Shown piece after piece: positions 1-13,078 of a stretch of 64,000 nt of DNA. The stretch covers positions 6,727,001-6,791,000 of the forward strand of contig CM032127.1 of assembly GCA_018894105.1 (NCBI GenBank). The letters are read 5' to 3'. Both the position numbers and the translations under genes were made by a program. Under the pieces are notes generated by a model. The model ran no database searches. It saw only the letters and a program-made list of their open reading frames with translations, and was not told the DNA's origin. The DNA is from Jacaranda mimosifolia. Taxonomy: Eukaryota > Streptophyta > Magnoliopsida > Lamiales > Bignoniaceae. How positions within the stretch are numbered: position 1 is the stretch's first letter; every line of letters begins with the position of its first letter.

Positions 1-3000
1 CTAAAAAGAATATTGATTAATATTGTCAAAGTAAAAATTGATAACTTTTTAAGATAATTAGACACGAGTTAAAGAATTGATTTTCAGAAAAGATTGAAGT
101 ATGGAAAAAGAATTAATAAAATATAAAAAACACGTGCTTGATAATAATTTGAATTGAAATAATAAGAAAAAGACAAGTAATAATGAAGATATAAATATGT
201 CTATGCACATGAAATCGAGAAAAAGATGATGATAACAAGTTTAAAAAATAAACAATTTTGGAATAATATGCTTCCAAAGGCTTCTTACATTTGATATACC
301 TATAAATTCTATATAAAATCAAAGATATTAAAAACTATAACACAAATTCAAGGATGAACATGTAAAAGTTGATCTCCTAAAAGGTTTTCTTTTGATATAA
401 ATATAACATGAAATATCAAAGAGGAATTAAAAAAGAATATCATGCACGGTAGTCCTTTTAAATAATATAGATAGAAATACACTTTCAATAATTTTTTATG
501 ATTTAATATATATTCTTCTATTTACATAATTGTATCTTCTTTAAAAATATAATTTAACTTTAAGATGATATATATACTTATATATAAATTCATATATCGT
601 GACTGGAATCACTTTTCGTATTATCTGTGTTTATATTTGTGATGACTAAGATAAGAACTATTGAAGTACATCTTTAGGAGACAAATTTCCTTTAAGGATT
701 ATGTGCTTTGGTTCTTGACATGTTTACTAAAATTTGAAAAATAATTTTTCCAATATGATCTTAATTAGCAAAGATGGCCAAGACATTATAATATCTAATT
801 AATAAAATCATATTCTAACTAAATTGCACTGAAATTTGCCATCAAAGAATATATATATACTTCTAAATTTGTTTGCTTTTTATAACTATTGATAATTGGA
901 AAACTAAAAACAATATAGATCAATATTGTCAAAGTAAAATTTGACATATTTTTAAGATAATTAGACGTGTTAAAAGTCTTAAAGAATTTATTTTCACAAA
1001 AGATTGAAGTATGAAAAATGAATTAATAAAATATCAAAACACGTGCTTTATAATTATTTAAATTGAATTAATAAGAGAAAGACAAGTAATAATGAAAATA
1101 TAAGTATGTATATGCACATGAAATGGAGAAAAAGATGATGATAACGAGTTTTAAAAAATAAACAATTTTGAAATAATTTACTTTCAAAGGCTTTTTACAT
1201 AAGATATACCTGTAAATCCTATATAAAATCGAAGATATTAAAAGCTATAACACAAATTGAAAGATGAACATGTAAAAGTTGATCTCCTAAAAGGTTTTCT
1301 TTTGATGTAAATATAACATGAAATATCAAAGAGGAATTAAAAAAGAATGTCATTCACAGTACATAGTCCTTCTAAATAATATGGATAGAAATACACTTTC
1401 AAATTTTTTATGATTTATTATATATTCTTCTATTTAAATAATTGTGTCTTCTTTAAACATATAATTTAACTTTAAGATGACATATATACATTCATATATT
1501 GTGACTAGAATGACATTTCACATTGTCTTTGTTTATATTTATGACTAAGATGTGAGCTGTTGAAGTGCAATCTTAGGAGACAAATCTCGTATAGGGATTA
1601 TGTACTTTGGTTCTTGACATATTTACTAAAATTTGAAAAATAATTTTTCCAATCTGATCTTAATTAGCAAGATGGCCAACACATTATAATATCTACATTC
1701 AATTATTAATAAGGATAAATAGCAGACAGCCCCCAACATATCGGGTCATGTGCATTTTGCCCCCCAACTGTTGCAGATGTGCGAAAAGATTACCCAACTT
1801 TCGCTAAATGTGCTTGAATATCATCTCGCTCTATTTTTCAGCAGAATATTCTACTGAAGATGCTGAAATACTTTGAATATGTTGCACGTTACCTCCTGAA
1901 CTTTAACAAAATGTGCATTTAACACCTTAATCATTCTAAAGTGTAGCACTTTTATCATTAGATTTTATATTTGTGGAATTAAGTAAAATAGTTTATACAA
2001 AATATTATCATACATTAGTCACTAATCAATATATGGACAGTTAAATCAATTGAAGCAAATATATATTTACAAATTAATTTTATAATTATATTTTACTTAG
2101 TTTATATGAATAAGTTGATTAAAACTAATTTTAAAATTATATCCTAATTGATTTTATATCAATTTAACATTATGCATATTTGTTAGCAAATGATATTAAA
2201 TATTTTTAATTTAAATAGAGTAATAAATGAGAGAGATAATATTGATATTAAGATCTACATTATTTGCTGTCAATTTTATCCAACTAGTGTCATCTATCTT
2301 ATATATTCTTATTCAAATTAAAACCCTAAACTACTTACACTCTTAATTAAATAAATAAACACAAAGTTATAAGTACACCATAACAATCATTTGGTATAAC
2401 TCTAAAATTATTTTTTAATTATTTTACACACATTAATTTAGAAATATTTGTACCATTAAGTTGTTATAGATTTCAGATAACTCAAATTGACTGAACTAAT
2501 GATATATTAAAAATTACGTAATATATGATAACAATATTTGACAAAATATTTGACTTTATTCCACAAAAATATGAATTTAATGCTAAAGGTAATATTTTAA
2601 AATACTTTAGGTGGCTAAATATAATTTTTTTTTTAAAACATAAGGGGCAAAGTGTAACAATTTTTAAATATGCTGCCAGAAAGTTGGAACATGGGGTATT
2701 TAAACACATTGAGCAAATGTTGGGTAATCGTTCCGCACACTTACAACAATTGGGGGGCAAAGTGCAAATGACCCTATATATTGGGGAGTTGTCTGCTATT
2801 TACCCTATTAATAAAATCATGTTCTAGATAAATTGCACTGGAATTTGCCATCACAGAATATATAATTCTAAATTTATTTGCTCTTTATAACTATCGATGA
2901 TTAAAAAACTAAAAATAAAATAGATCAATATTGTCAAAGTAAAAATTGACATCTTTTTAAGATAATTAGGCACGTGTTAAAAGAATTGATTTTAAAAAAA

Positions 3001-3410
3001 GATTGAAGTACGGAAAAAAGAATTGATAAAATGCCAAAAACACGTGCTTGATAATAATTTAAACTGAAATAATAAGAACAAGAGAAGTAATAATGAAGAT
3101 ATAAATATGTCTACGCACATGGAATGCAGAAAAAGATGACGATAACAAGTTCAAAAAATAAATAATTTTGAAATAATCAATATTTCAAAGGCTTCTTACA
3201 TATATGACATACCTATAAATTCTATGTAAAATCAAAGATATTAAAAACTATAACACAATTAAAAGATGAACATGTAAAAGTTGATCTCCTCAAAGGTTTT
3301 CTTTTGATATAAATATAACATGAAATATCAAAGAGGAATTACAAAAGAAAAAGACATAGCAAAAATAAAGGAAAAATAAAATAAATTCAGAGTATTCGTT
3401 GAATTAACAA
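1..3410. repeat. Tandem array of a ~0.9 kb AT-rich repeat (units A, B, C)
   Basis: Landmarks such as TATTGTCAAAGTAAA recur at about 20, 923 and 2928. The first spacing is 903 bp, and the second is also 903 bp once the 1,093-bp inserted element and its 9-bp target duplication are removed. Each unit also carries a CACGTG-containing stretch followed by AAGTAATAATGAAGATATAA-like sequence and AAAGTTGATCTCCTAAAAGG. I see no open frame of interest. A fourth copy, in the same orientation, lies at the right edge (62752-63890). The nature of the repeat (satellite, or debris of a larger duplicated block) is unknown. Confidence 0.85.
1713..2805. mobile_element. Non-autonomous MULE-type element with long terminal inverted repeats
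   Basis: The left end reads GGATAAATAGCAGACAGCCC and the right end, reversed, GGGTAAATAGCAGACAACTC. The inverted similarity continues for about 110 bp or more, including a shared CCCCCCAA block. It is flanked by the exact 9-bp direct repeat TATTAATAA (1704-1712 and 2806-2814), the target-duplication size of Mutator-like elements. It interrupts repeat unit B; the uninterrupted sequence is seen near 63370 and, slightly changed, near 795. The short frames inside (2482-2827) have no recognisable product. Confidence 0.88.
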
Positions 3411-5330
3411 ATTTGATGATTGATAGAGCAAAAATTACCTTAAATCTTAATAATAAGTATGAACAAAGAATGGGTAGAAAGACGATTATATTATAATAAT
3501 TTCTTAATATTCAAACGATTATGAATAATTTCTTAATATTCATATTCAATAACTATCACGTAAGACATTATATCCATGTTATATTTAATAAAAATAGATA
3601 AGTCAATAATGTCTTATGATAGACTTATCTAAATGAATCAAATAATATTATATAAACCACTTTTAATAAATATTGCGCGTTCATTTAAAATGGAAGATAG
3701 CGTTTAATTGGGTGAAAGACATCAAATTTGATTTACCTTTGCTCAACCATAAATGCAGAATAGAGGTGTCAAGGTGGTTCGAACCCATAGGTTGAAACCA
3801 ACTCATATGCTTATGGGTTAGGTTAGATTCTAAAATTTAAAAAGAAATTCAAGTTCGTTGGGTCTTGACCTAAACTGAGTTTAAATGGGTGCAAAGTGGA
3901 TTTTATATAAAAAACTTAATAAATTAAGAATGTAATATAATAAATAATCTCATTATATTATAAAATTGCATATTGAATAAGGTGCAAAAAAGTACATTAA
4001 TTTTACTATTGAATTTTGGATTAATTTTTTTAAATAAGTAAAATAAATCAAAAAAGGATTTTAATATTTTGGATTTATTTTAAATTCAACTTAACTCATT
4101 TTCAACCCCCTACTTAAATTAATATTAAACCTAACTTATTATAAATTCAATCCATCTAATTTAAACCAAATCCAACTCAAGCCACTCATTTACTATCATT
4201 AATGGGAGTATAAAATTATAGGCATTAATTTTAATTTAATTTTTAATATTGAATTTATTTTGATCCAACCCAACTCATTTTCAATCGGTCTATCTAAACT
4301 TATATTGAACCCAATATATTTCAATTCGAACCAAATTCAACTCAAGCCAACTATTTACGATCATTAGTGGGAGTATAAAACTATAATTTGGTACTCATAA
4401 CACTTTTTTTTAGGTATGGGTCTTGAAAGATTCAAAGTGATTAAGAAATGAGTGGAAAAATTAGCAACTAGAAATACTAAAACATGTCCTGCTGTCCGAG
4501 TACCGTGTGAGAATATATGTTTTCACGTCAAGTGTCTCACGACCATGTCATAGAGAGTACATTATTTCTGGTCTAGGTCTCCTTTATATTCTTCTTTTTT
4601 GGCAAGTCAATTATGCCCAATGAATCTTTCAAAGTTAATTTTTATTTATAAAAATGTAAGATTCTATGTGCACACTTGAAATTTGTTAGAGTTTAATTCT
4701 AAAATTTATAGTATAAATATGAGAAAAATATAATGCAACTGAATTAATTAACATTCAATTCTTAATAAAATTCTAAAATGATTGACGTAAATTAACTTTA
4801 TTTTATATGTAAGATTCTACCAAAGAGAAACAGCTAGGCGCTAGCACACTTTCATTTTTGGTGTCATATTTTATTAATGAATTGATTCGTATTGACGATT
4901 TTAACTTTAATAAATTAAATTATTTTGGAGAAATATATTTTTTTATTTTTAAATACACATAAAAGTTATAGAAAAATATATGGCCAAAAGCAAGGTTCAA
5001 GTTTCTTACAATTCATAAATTAATTTTTATAAAAAAAATTACTAAAAATAAGAGAATAATACAATTAAAAAATAAAATTTAAAATTAAATAGTAATAAAA
5101 TTTTCAGAATGGAAAATAATTTTTTGAAATATAAGAACTTATTTTGAGGGTTTTTTTTTAGCAATTATTCCCTTTTTTTATAAGAAAGAAACATTCACTC
5201 ATACTTTAATTTTCTTATATAGTCCTAATTTTTTCCCCATTAAATGAGCTCTAAATAATAAAAATCATCCAACTTTTCTAGTTTGGAAATGAAAGAAAAT
5301 TATAGTAAAAGATGGTAATTATGTTAACTG
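3411..5330. other. Gene-free upstream region of GLR A1, with an internal tandem duplication
   Basis: No gene is seen. From about 3690 the sequence is homologous to the region upstream of the second GLR gene (from about 30170), so it belongs to the duplicated block. Around 3760-4400 it is rich in AACCCAACTCA-type motifs, as in common plant MITE-like repeats. A ~160-bp segment occurs twice in tandem (about 4058-4217 and 4238-4385), both ending in GGGAGTATAAAA. The second unit has only one recognisable copy near 30530-30640. Confidence 0.6.
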
Positions 5331-5349
5331 TATTTAAAGATGATGATTT

Positions 5350-5582
5350 TATTTTTTTAGAAGAAAATGGTAGTAAATATTAAAGAAAATTAGAGGCTAA
5401 AGCCCCAGCAATTACAACAGAATCATCCAAATTTAAAAAATAAAGTGAGTAAGCTAATCTAACTAGACAATAAGCACATTTGTTCACAATTCTGCTAACA
5501 TAATTAAAAGAAATTAAATTAAGATTAAGAAGACTCTTCCTAATATTAAAAATGAAAGAACCAATAGGGGATAGGTCCAAAA
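5350..5582 (-). mobile_element. 5'-truncated LINE fragment in the GLR A1 upstream region
   Basis: The minus-strand frame at 5380-5580 reads like the reverse-transcriptase-associated RNase H tail of plant LINEs: it contains ISFNYVSRIVNKCAYCLVR, which resembles the usual 'V.R..N..AH.LAR' motif. A T-rich run at the left end fits a poly(A) tail on the minus strand. Flanking 18-19-bp near-identical direct repeats (5331-5349 and 5583-5600, core TTAAAGATGA) are typical of LINE target duplications. The homologous site upstream of the second GLR gene (near 31480) has a single copy of this target and no insert. Confidence 0.8.
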
Positions 5583-5600
5583 TATTAAAGATGACGATTT

Positions 5601-6416
5601 AGATCCCTAAAGAATGGGGCAACCAAAGAAGATCCAATACTTCGATGGGAACATGGGCATACTTCTGCATTGCATATAGTCCAAGTCAACTGCGGTATAT
5701 TATTTATAAAATAAAAAAAAAGTAAAAAAAGGTCAACCGACGGCAAAGAAAGGTGCACGCCATTGCCTCATTCCCCATTCATACCATTAATTTTGCATAC
5801 TTAGTCCTATAAAACAAACAAGGCAAAATTCTATTTGGGAAAATTCTTGAATATATCAATTTTTGTTAATAATAAATGAAATAAATATCTTCTTTCAATA
5901 ATGAAAGTGTATTTGCAGCATTTAGATTAATTATTTATTTCAAATAATATTTCGTCATATATTTTAGTTTAGGAATACGTGTAAGTATATTAAATTTACA
6001 ATCAAGTGCTTTTATAAAAATATTTATCGTACTTGATATTTATTTATACTATAAAAAAAATAGAAGATAAAACAGTCAATAAAATAAAAGATCCTAACCA
6101 CATTAATCTAAATTACAATATAACCAGCTCTTCCCCACCCCCCCCCCCCCCCCTTTCTCCTCCAAGTTGCATATAAAAAAAAAACATTGACTTGCAAAAG
6201 TAAACTCCAAATGTGGTTTAAACATTCAAAATGTCTCTATTATAGTATATCCTACGCGTATCACAACCCATTTTGGGTCCTACGCCGATATACGTTTGGT
6301 TGTGGATGTGATAGTTCAAAGTAACATAAACTTTCCACTATAAATGAAGTATGTTTTGCTGGATTAAACCATGATCACTCTCCCAAAATCTCTAAGATAC
6401 ACATTTAGCAAATAAT
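5601..6416 (+). promoter_or_regulatory. Proximal promoter and 5' leader of GLR A1
   Basis: A TATA-like TATAAAT lies at 6339-6345, about 72 bp before the ATG. It is conserved at the same place upstream of the second gene (33019-33025). A run of 16 C residues (6138-6153) is specific to this copy; the second copy has an ordinary CT stretch there. A shared block GTTGTGGATGTGATAGTTCA occurs about 120 bp upstream of the ATG in both copies. Confidence 0.6.
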
Positions 6417-9400
6417 ATGGAGAAGAAAACTTCCAGCTGCCATCCCATTCTGTATTTCTTCTTTTGCTTATTCTCCTTCAAGATTTTCACCACAAAAATG
6501 GCAGGGGCGCAGATTGTCCCCATAAGAGTTGGGGTGGTGCTGGACATGGATGAATATGGAGAAATGGCCTTTAACTGCATATCAATGGCCCTCTCAGACT
6601 TCTATTCCACACATGATCATTATAAGACTCGGCTGGTTCTTATCACCCGCGACTCCAAAGGAGACATTGTCGGAGCAGCTGCAGCAGGTACTCATCCTTC
6701 GAAACACAAACATCCCAAAAGAAATAAAATATATATTTATATATATGAAAATATCTTAAGTAGTTTAGATGTCTATTTGTGTGCACATATGCATATTCAG
6801 CTCATATAGCAAGATGATTACTCTGTCAAATGCTCTGGATATGATGAATATTCTATGCCTCCAAGCTTCATTTTTGCTAGCACCTGTCTGTGTTTGTCTC
6901 TTGTTCAAATTGTTCTGTTAGTCATAGTTTTCAGCAGCATTAGCTGTTATGATAACCTTATCTGAAGCCACGTCACCAGATTTCTTGTTCTTGTTATGAG
7001 GCTTGATCTTGTCTGAAAAAGAATATAGAGTGAATAAAGATATAATTATTTATTAACTGCTTGGCAGTTTAGAAGCACTTGAAACTTCAATTTACCTTGG
7101 AATATAGTATTTAAAGATTTTTAAGCATAAATTAACATTTAAATTTTCAAGAACTATCAATATGGATATATCCTACTAGTGTTCAGCGTTCTTCCTTCAA
7201 ATGATAATATATCAATGGAAAGTTTTGCTAAAAGAGTAGCAATCATATTACCTTTTCCGAAAATGCAGCTCTGGACCTGCTCAAGAATGTTGAAGTGCAA
7301 GCCATCATAGGTCCCCCATTCTCAGTTCAAGCAAACTTCATGATAAATCTGGGACACAAAGCTCAAGTTCCCATCATTACTTTCTCAGCCACAAGTCCTT
7401 CTCTATCATCACTCCGGAGTCCATATTTCATTCGCACTACTCTAAACGACTCTTCACAAGTGGATGCCATAGGTGCAATCGTTCAAAACTTTGGATGGCG
7501 AGAAGTGGTGCTTATTAACGAGGATAACGAATTTGGAGAAGGGATTATACCTTTCCTGACGGTTGCCATGGAAAAGGTAAATGCTCGTGTCCCTTACAGA
7601 AGTATCGTGTCGCCACTAGCAACAGATGATCAAATTGTTGCAGAGCTTTACAAGCTGATGACTATGCAAACTAGAGTTTTCATCGTCCACATGCTGAGCC
7701 CTCTTGCTTCTCGCCTGTTCACCAAAGCAAAACAACTTGGAATGATGAGTCGAGAGTATGCATGGATAATAACAGATGGCATTGTAAATGGATTGAATTC
7801 AATGGATCCTTCAGTCATAGAGTCAATGCTGGGGGTAATAGGAGTGAAACCTTATATTCCAAAGACAAAAGAGCTCGATAGCTTCATAATTCAATACAAG
7901 AGAAGAGTTCGGCAGAACAATCCAGATACTCATCCCCCGGAAGTGGACATTTATGGGCTTTGGGCCTATGACTCAGCCATTGCACTCGCCATGGCAGCAG
8001 AGGAAGCAGGACTAAGAAATCCTAAATATCTCGAGTCAAACATTTCTAGAAATTCTACAGACCTGGAAATCTTTGGAGTATCAGATGCTGGACCAGGGCT
8101 TGTTCGGACTTTATCAAGTATCACATTCAATGGCCTTGCTGGAAACTTCCAACTAGTTGATGGCCAACTCCAAGCACCTCCTTACCAGATAGTCAATATG
8201 GTTGGTCCTGGAGCTCGAGTTATAGGATATTGGACCAAAGAGAGTGGAATTGTGGGAGAACTAAATTTCACAAGTCGAAACACAAAGACATATTCCACTT
8301 CCGAAACCAAACTTGGATCCACTATATGGCCGGGGCATTTATCAAATTCACCCAAGGGTTGGGTGATCCCCACGAATGGAAAAAAATTGAGAGTAGGTGT
8401 ACCTGTGAAGGAAGGTTTCACTGAGTTTGTTCGTGTCACTTGGAATTCTGACAATACCACGACAGTCGAGGGATTTTGCATAGAAGTCTTTGATGCAGTT
8501 ATGGCAGCACTACCATATGGTGTGCCGTACGAATACATCCCATTTGCAAAAACTGACCATGAGATGGCTGGAAATTACAATGATCTCACCTATCAAGTAT
8601 ACCTTGGAGTAAGTATCTTCCTTTTAGCTATGAAATTTATACACCGTATAAACTGTTCTAACAGCTAACCTTCCTGGTGATCAATCAACAGAACTTTGAT
8701 GCTGTCGCTGGAGACGTAACAATTGTAGGAAATAGGTCACAGTACGTCGACTTCACTCTGCCTTTTACAGAGTCTGGTGTTTCAATGATTGTACCAGTGC
8801 AGAATGATAAGAGCAAAAATGCATGGGTATTTGTGAAGCCGCTGACTTGGGAACTGTGGTTGACAAGCTTCTGCTCATTCATTTTCATCGGGTTTTTGAT
8901 TTGGCTTCTTGAACATCGAATAAATGAAGATTTCAGGGGGCCTTTTTGGTATCAAGTAGGCATGATATTCTGGTTTTCCTTCTCAACCATGGTCTTTGCT
9001 CACAGTAAGCCAACTGTATTTTCTGCCAATATAACATAAATCGAGACATTATTGCATTATAAATCATGTAGTCAGATATTGAAGATCAAAACCTGCTTAG
9101 TTTATGTATAGTTTATATACCATACAAAAATGTCCCTAACCATTTAGCATTGTTCTTTTTGTAGAGGAGAGGGTGCTAAGCAACTTGGCCAGGTTTGTGC
9201 TGATCATATGGTTCTTGGTGGCGCTTATACTAACCCAAAGGTATACTGCCAGTCTTGCATCCATGTTAACAGTCCAGAAGCTGCAGCCATGTACAGATTT
9301 TAGTTTGCTTATTAAGAACAAGGAAAATATAGGTTACACGCAAGGATCATTTATTTTTGGACTTCTTAAGAAAATGAATATTGATGAGTCACGACTGGTG

Positions 9401-10368
9401 GAATACAACTCGCCGGAGAAACTGGATGAACTTCTCTCCAAAGGGAGCAAAAATGGTGGCATAGCAGCTGCTTTTCGTGAGACCCCTTATATAAAGCTCT
9501 TCCTAGGAAAATACTGTTCAAAATACATGATGGTTGAACCCACATTCAAGGCTAATGGTTTCGGCTTTGTATGTTACCCTCCTCCCTCCCTTCTTACCAA
9601 TATTTTTATCCATATAAAAAGCTTTTTACTTTATCTTGTTCTGAACTCTCTTTTTTCTACTTTGCAGGTCTTCCCAATAGGTTCTCCTCTATAACTGATG
9701 TTTCAAGAGCAATTCTAAATGTCACTGAGGGTCAAAAGATGGTGGAGATTGAGAGAAAGTGGTTTGGGGACAAGATCAAATGTCCGGACTCTAACACCTT
9801 AGGTTCGCCTAAAAGTCTTGGGCTAGCAAGCTTTTGGGGACTCTTCTTAATTGTTGGGATATCTGGACTCGCAGCATTTATAATTTATGTGATTAGATTC
9901 TTACGTGAAAATTGGAGTATCATACAGCGCTCTGATCCTGAGTCCACAGTGTGGAGCAAGATGGCAGAACTACTAATAAAGTTCGACAACAGAGATATGA
10001 GGTCTCATACTTTCAAGGACCGTAAGAAGAATGATGGTTATTGTAGTGATTGTATGGGGACAGCAACGCATTCTCCCCATGAGAACTACGAACAAAGTCC
10101 GTCAGATTTCTCACTGGCCAGCCCACCAAGCACTGTTTTCTCAAGTCCCGCTTTGTTAAGTCCCTTAAGGCAGAACATACAGTTTCAAGGAGATCAGAGG
10201 AGTTCAGCAGAGAACGCAACCACAAGTCAGCAAGACGAATCGTCTGAGATGATAAACCAGGAGATTGAGCTTACTAACGCAAATGAAAACATGCAGACAA
10301 CCTCAACGTCAGCACATGATGATGAGAATCATGTCTCTTCTACAATAGATCATACTTTGTTAAGATAA
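6417..10368 (+). pseudogene. Glutamate receptor-like channel gene, copy A1 (clade II GLR type), truncated by frameshift
   Basis: Five exons with GT-AG borders: 6417-6687, 7269-8608, 8692-9004, 9165-9568 and 9668 onward. The deduced protein has a hydrophobic leader, an amino-terminal ligand-binding-like domain (VQAIIGP, FSATSPSLSS, GWREVVLINED), S1 (from about residue 464, LRVGVPVK), YVDFTLPFTESG, M1, the pore segment (FWYQVGMIFWFSFST) and M3. GLRs of this type are plasma- or endomembrane cation channels gated by amino acids. One base is missing at about 9690 relative to copy A2, so exon 5 meets TAA at 9692-9694. The product would be 784 residues, lacking the end of S2, M4 and the tail. Downstream, the old frame stays open to TAA at 10366-10368, so the loss looks recent. 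The normally strict SYTA motif after M3 reads RYTA (about residue 667). It is probably a pseudogene; a sequencing error at one base is the main alternative. Confidence 0.85.
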
Positions 10369-10702
10369 TGATAATCTATTCATTAGTAAATTCTAAGAAC
10401 GACTTAAGACACAGCTCATTCTTTGAAGCTCCAGTAGTCCAGTTCATGCCACTTGAAATTTTCAGTTCAAACTCAGATTTTGACTTTGTTAACTGGTCAT
10501 CTTGCATCTCTAATTAATTCAAGGTCCCGCTCATTTTACAATATCCTTTATTTCATTAGTCTCTGTACACATGGATCATCCACCAGTTTTTGGTCGCATA
10601 TTCAACACCTATATTGATGATCTAGTAATCTCCTACTACTCCATATTATAGGTTGATGAGAAATGGAAGTAAACCTATTGACTCATACTAGAGTCTCCAA
10701 GT

Positions 10703-10756
10703 CTTTCTTCTTCTTCTTCTTCTTCTTCTTCTTCTTCTTCTTCTTCTTCTTCTTCT
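10703..10756 (+). repeat. (CTT)n microsatellite in the A1 3' flank
   Basis: About 17 CTT units followed by CTC units. The corresponding position behind copy A2 (about 43640) has only a T run, so the array expanded after duplication. Confidence 0.95.
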
Positions 10757-11204
10757 CCTCCTCCTCTTTTTTTTTGGGTTAATGAGTTTGTGTTATTCAT
10801 AAGTTGTCCAATTGCCAATTAATTATTTATGTTATACAATTACCACAGTAGTTTCTCATGTTTTAATTCCTAAAAGATCTAAATCTTTACTACACAAATC
10901 TCTTAATATTCAATGGAAGTGCATTAAGTTCAAGTTGCTTTTCTTTAGTGTCTTCTTTTCTTGGTAAATATACTGCTCAAGTTGCTCTGAAGAATCTATT
11001 TGACTTCATGGAAATAATCTCAAGCCTCTAATTATTATAACAACTATTCTTGTCTTATGTGGTATTTTCCTAATCTTTTGGGTTCTACTGTCCATTGTGT
11101 GGGCCTTACTTCCCTATGTGATAGGCCAAATGTTGCAATATAAAACCTTGATACATGCCCAAACAATGACCCCTCTGGAGTCTTCATTCTCCAAGCAATT
11201 TCAC

Positions 11205-12515
11205 ATGCATAAGGAGAAATATTCCGAACACTCTATTTTCTATCTCTTCTTTTTCTTTCTATTTATCAAGATTTACATGTTGAAAATGGCTGCAGCACAG
11301 ACTCTGCCTATCCCCATAAAGGTGGGAGTGTACGTAGACATGGATAGTTTATATTGGAGAGATGGGGCTCGACTGCATTTCAATGGCACTGTCAGACTTG
11401 TATGCTATAAATGCTAAATGTAACACTAGGCTGGAAATCAACAAAAGGGACTCCAAAGGTGATGTTGTCGGGGCTGCTGCTGCAGGTATTCAGACATCTC
11501 TCTCCAACTAGCATAGCCAACTAATAACTATTATCTTATATTTGATAGGTGACTCCATAATTTATCATGCAGCCTATCTTGAAAAATTATACATATTTAC
11601 ATTAAATGTCGTTTATCTTTAATCGTGATCAATGCAACCTCAAAAGTAAAATATGAATCAGCTAGCAAGCAGATTGATTTAATTAAATATAAAAAGTGGA
11701 AACATATAACAGCCAGAAGCACAAAATAAAGAAAGCATAACTAGTACAACGTTCTAACAACTTCCTTCATTTGGCACGTAAGAGTCTTTCTCTGTAACCA
11801 CCAATTGGTGAAGAATTAGAATTAGGGTTCAGACAACAAATCTTAAAAACCCGCCATGGGAGATTTTTCTCAGGATGCGGGCGCCATATTAATTGCAGTA
11901 TGGTGTGAACGTCAAACATCAAGAAAACTATACTGACAACGCATCAGCCAGCTTAGATTCTGCTTCAAGAGAGCTAATCAACAAAATACCAATTGGGCCA
12001 TTAAATGTGTGAATTACATATTTCCATAGTTATTACTTGCTATTTGTTATTCGTTAATATCAAATTATGACAGATCCATCGAATTACCATATATCTCTAT
12101 TGCTTTTCTTCATTTAGATTGACATTGTCGGATTTCCAGAATTTGCTTAGAAAACGTAGCCAATGGTGGCAACGATTGTTACTTGCTGTTAAATAGGTGA
12201 AATTTGAAAAATCTGCGTTTTGCATGCCAAATTAAAATCAACAAGGTATAAAAACGAATTAATATAAGCTATACATTATCTGTTATCTATGTTATAGAAA
12301 TTTTCTTGTGACAATGTTTTGAATTTTGTTTTTTATTTTTTAATAATATTGTTGTTTTGAAAAAGGGAAAGAAATAAAATGGGAGAGCCCTTACAGAAGT
12401 ATCATAGCTTTACTGGGTACAGATGATCCAATTGTTGTGTCGAAGTAGGCATGACATTCTGGTTAGCATCTAAACGATGGTCTTCGCTCATATTCCAGAA
12501 TCCCTAACACGCAAG
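11205..12515 (+). pseudogene. GLR pseudogene psi-B1
   Basis: A TATA-like ATATAAAA (about 11138) precedes an exon-1 remnant starting at ATG 11205 with a hydrophobic leader, then MAAAQTLPIPIKVGVYVDMD, matching exon 1 of the intact paralogues. After the codons for DMD a 10-nt insertion shifts the frame. The GLR frame then resumes as GEMGLDCISMALSDLYA and ends in DSKGDVVGAAAA at a GT donor (about 11487). At 12383-12445 a piece of exon 2 (PYRSI, TDDPIV-like) is joined directly to a piece of exon 3 (VGMTFW-like, 12442-12510), so most of exons 2-3 is missing. It cannot encode a receptor. psi-B2 shares these lesions. The stretch at about 11525-12335 is absent from psi-B2 and has no recognisable content. 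Confidence 0.82.
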
Positions 12516-12525
12516 ATTATACTAA

Positions 12526-12945
12526 CGATAGTTCTACCTGGAAGGAAATAGCATGCTGCTTTCTTTTCTCCAGCAATGGTACCTCAAGAAAGCTATGGGC
12601 AAAAGTTGAATATTTTCATAAAGTAAAGGCTTCTTCTTCTTAATGCATCTTTTTGGGATTAAATAGTCAGTCTTGTTCTTGCAGGAAGTTCCAGCGGTAA
12701 CTTTCCATAGATAGACTGTAACAATAACTTACCATGTTGGATATCGTTCTTCTATGGAAAGAGGTTTTCCAGCCTTCATTAATGGCTCCAAACTATACTT
12801 ATCGTGTGAGAGAATCCAACAATATCTTGTCAACGTAATAAAGTGGGTTTAATATATAAATAAATCAGGATTATCTTTAAACAAGGAAACAAGTATTTCA
12901 CATTAGTTGTCATCCATCAAAACATGGAATTGAAGATTTCTGACA
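12526..12945 (-). repeat. LTR of the SIRE-like element (3' LTR on the minus strand)
   Basis: Matches 28028-28453 over its full length, with blocks such as AATAGTCAGTCTTGTTCTTG and GTTGTCATCCATCAAAACAT (one or two changes in the partner). It is bordered by the polypurine tract at about 12946-12961. Confidence 0.75.
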
Positions 12946-13078
12946 ATATCCCCCTTTTAGATGATGACAATTATTTTGATTAAGGACTCCTCCTATTTTA
13001 TGCACTAGACGCAAAGAAAATCAAGCTGTGAATAGACATTAAAGTATGAAAATTCCTGAGAGTGTAAATTAGTAAGCA

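Noticed and set aside
10013..10225. A 70-codon antisense frame conserved in both GLR copies (also 43084-43296)
   Set aside because: It is the complement of exon 5, whose two copies are nearly identical at the DNA level; conservation is explained by the sense gene.
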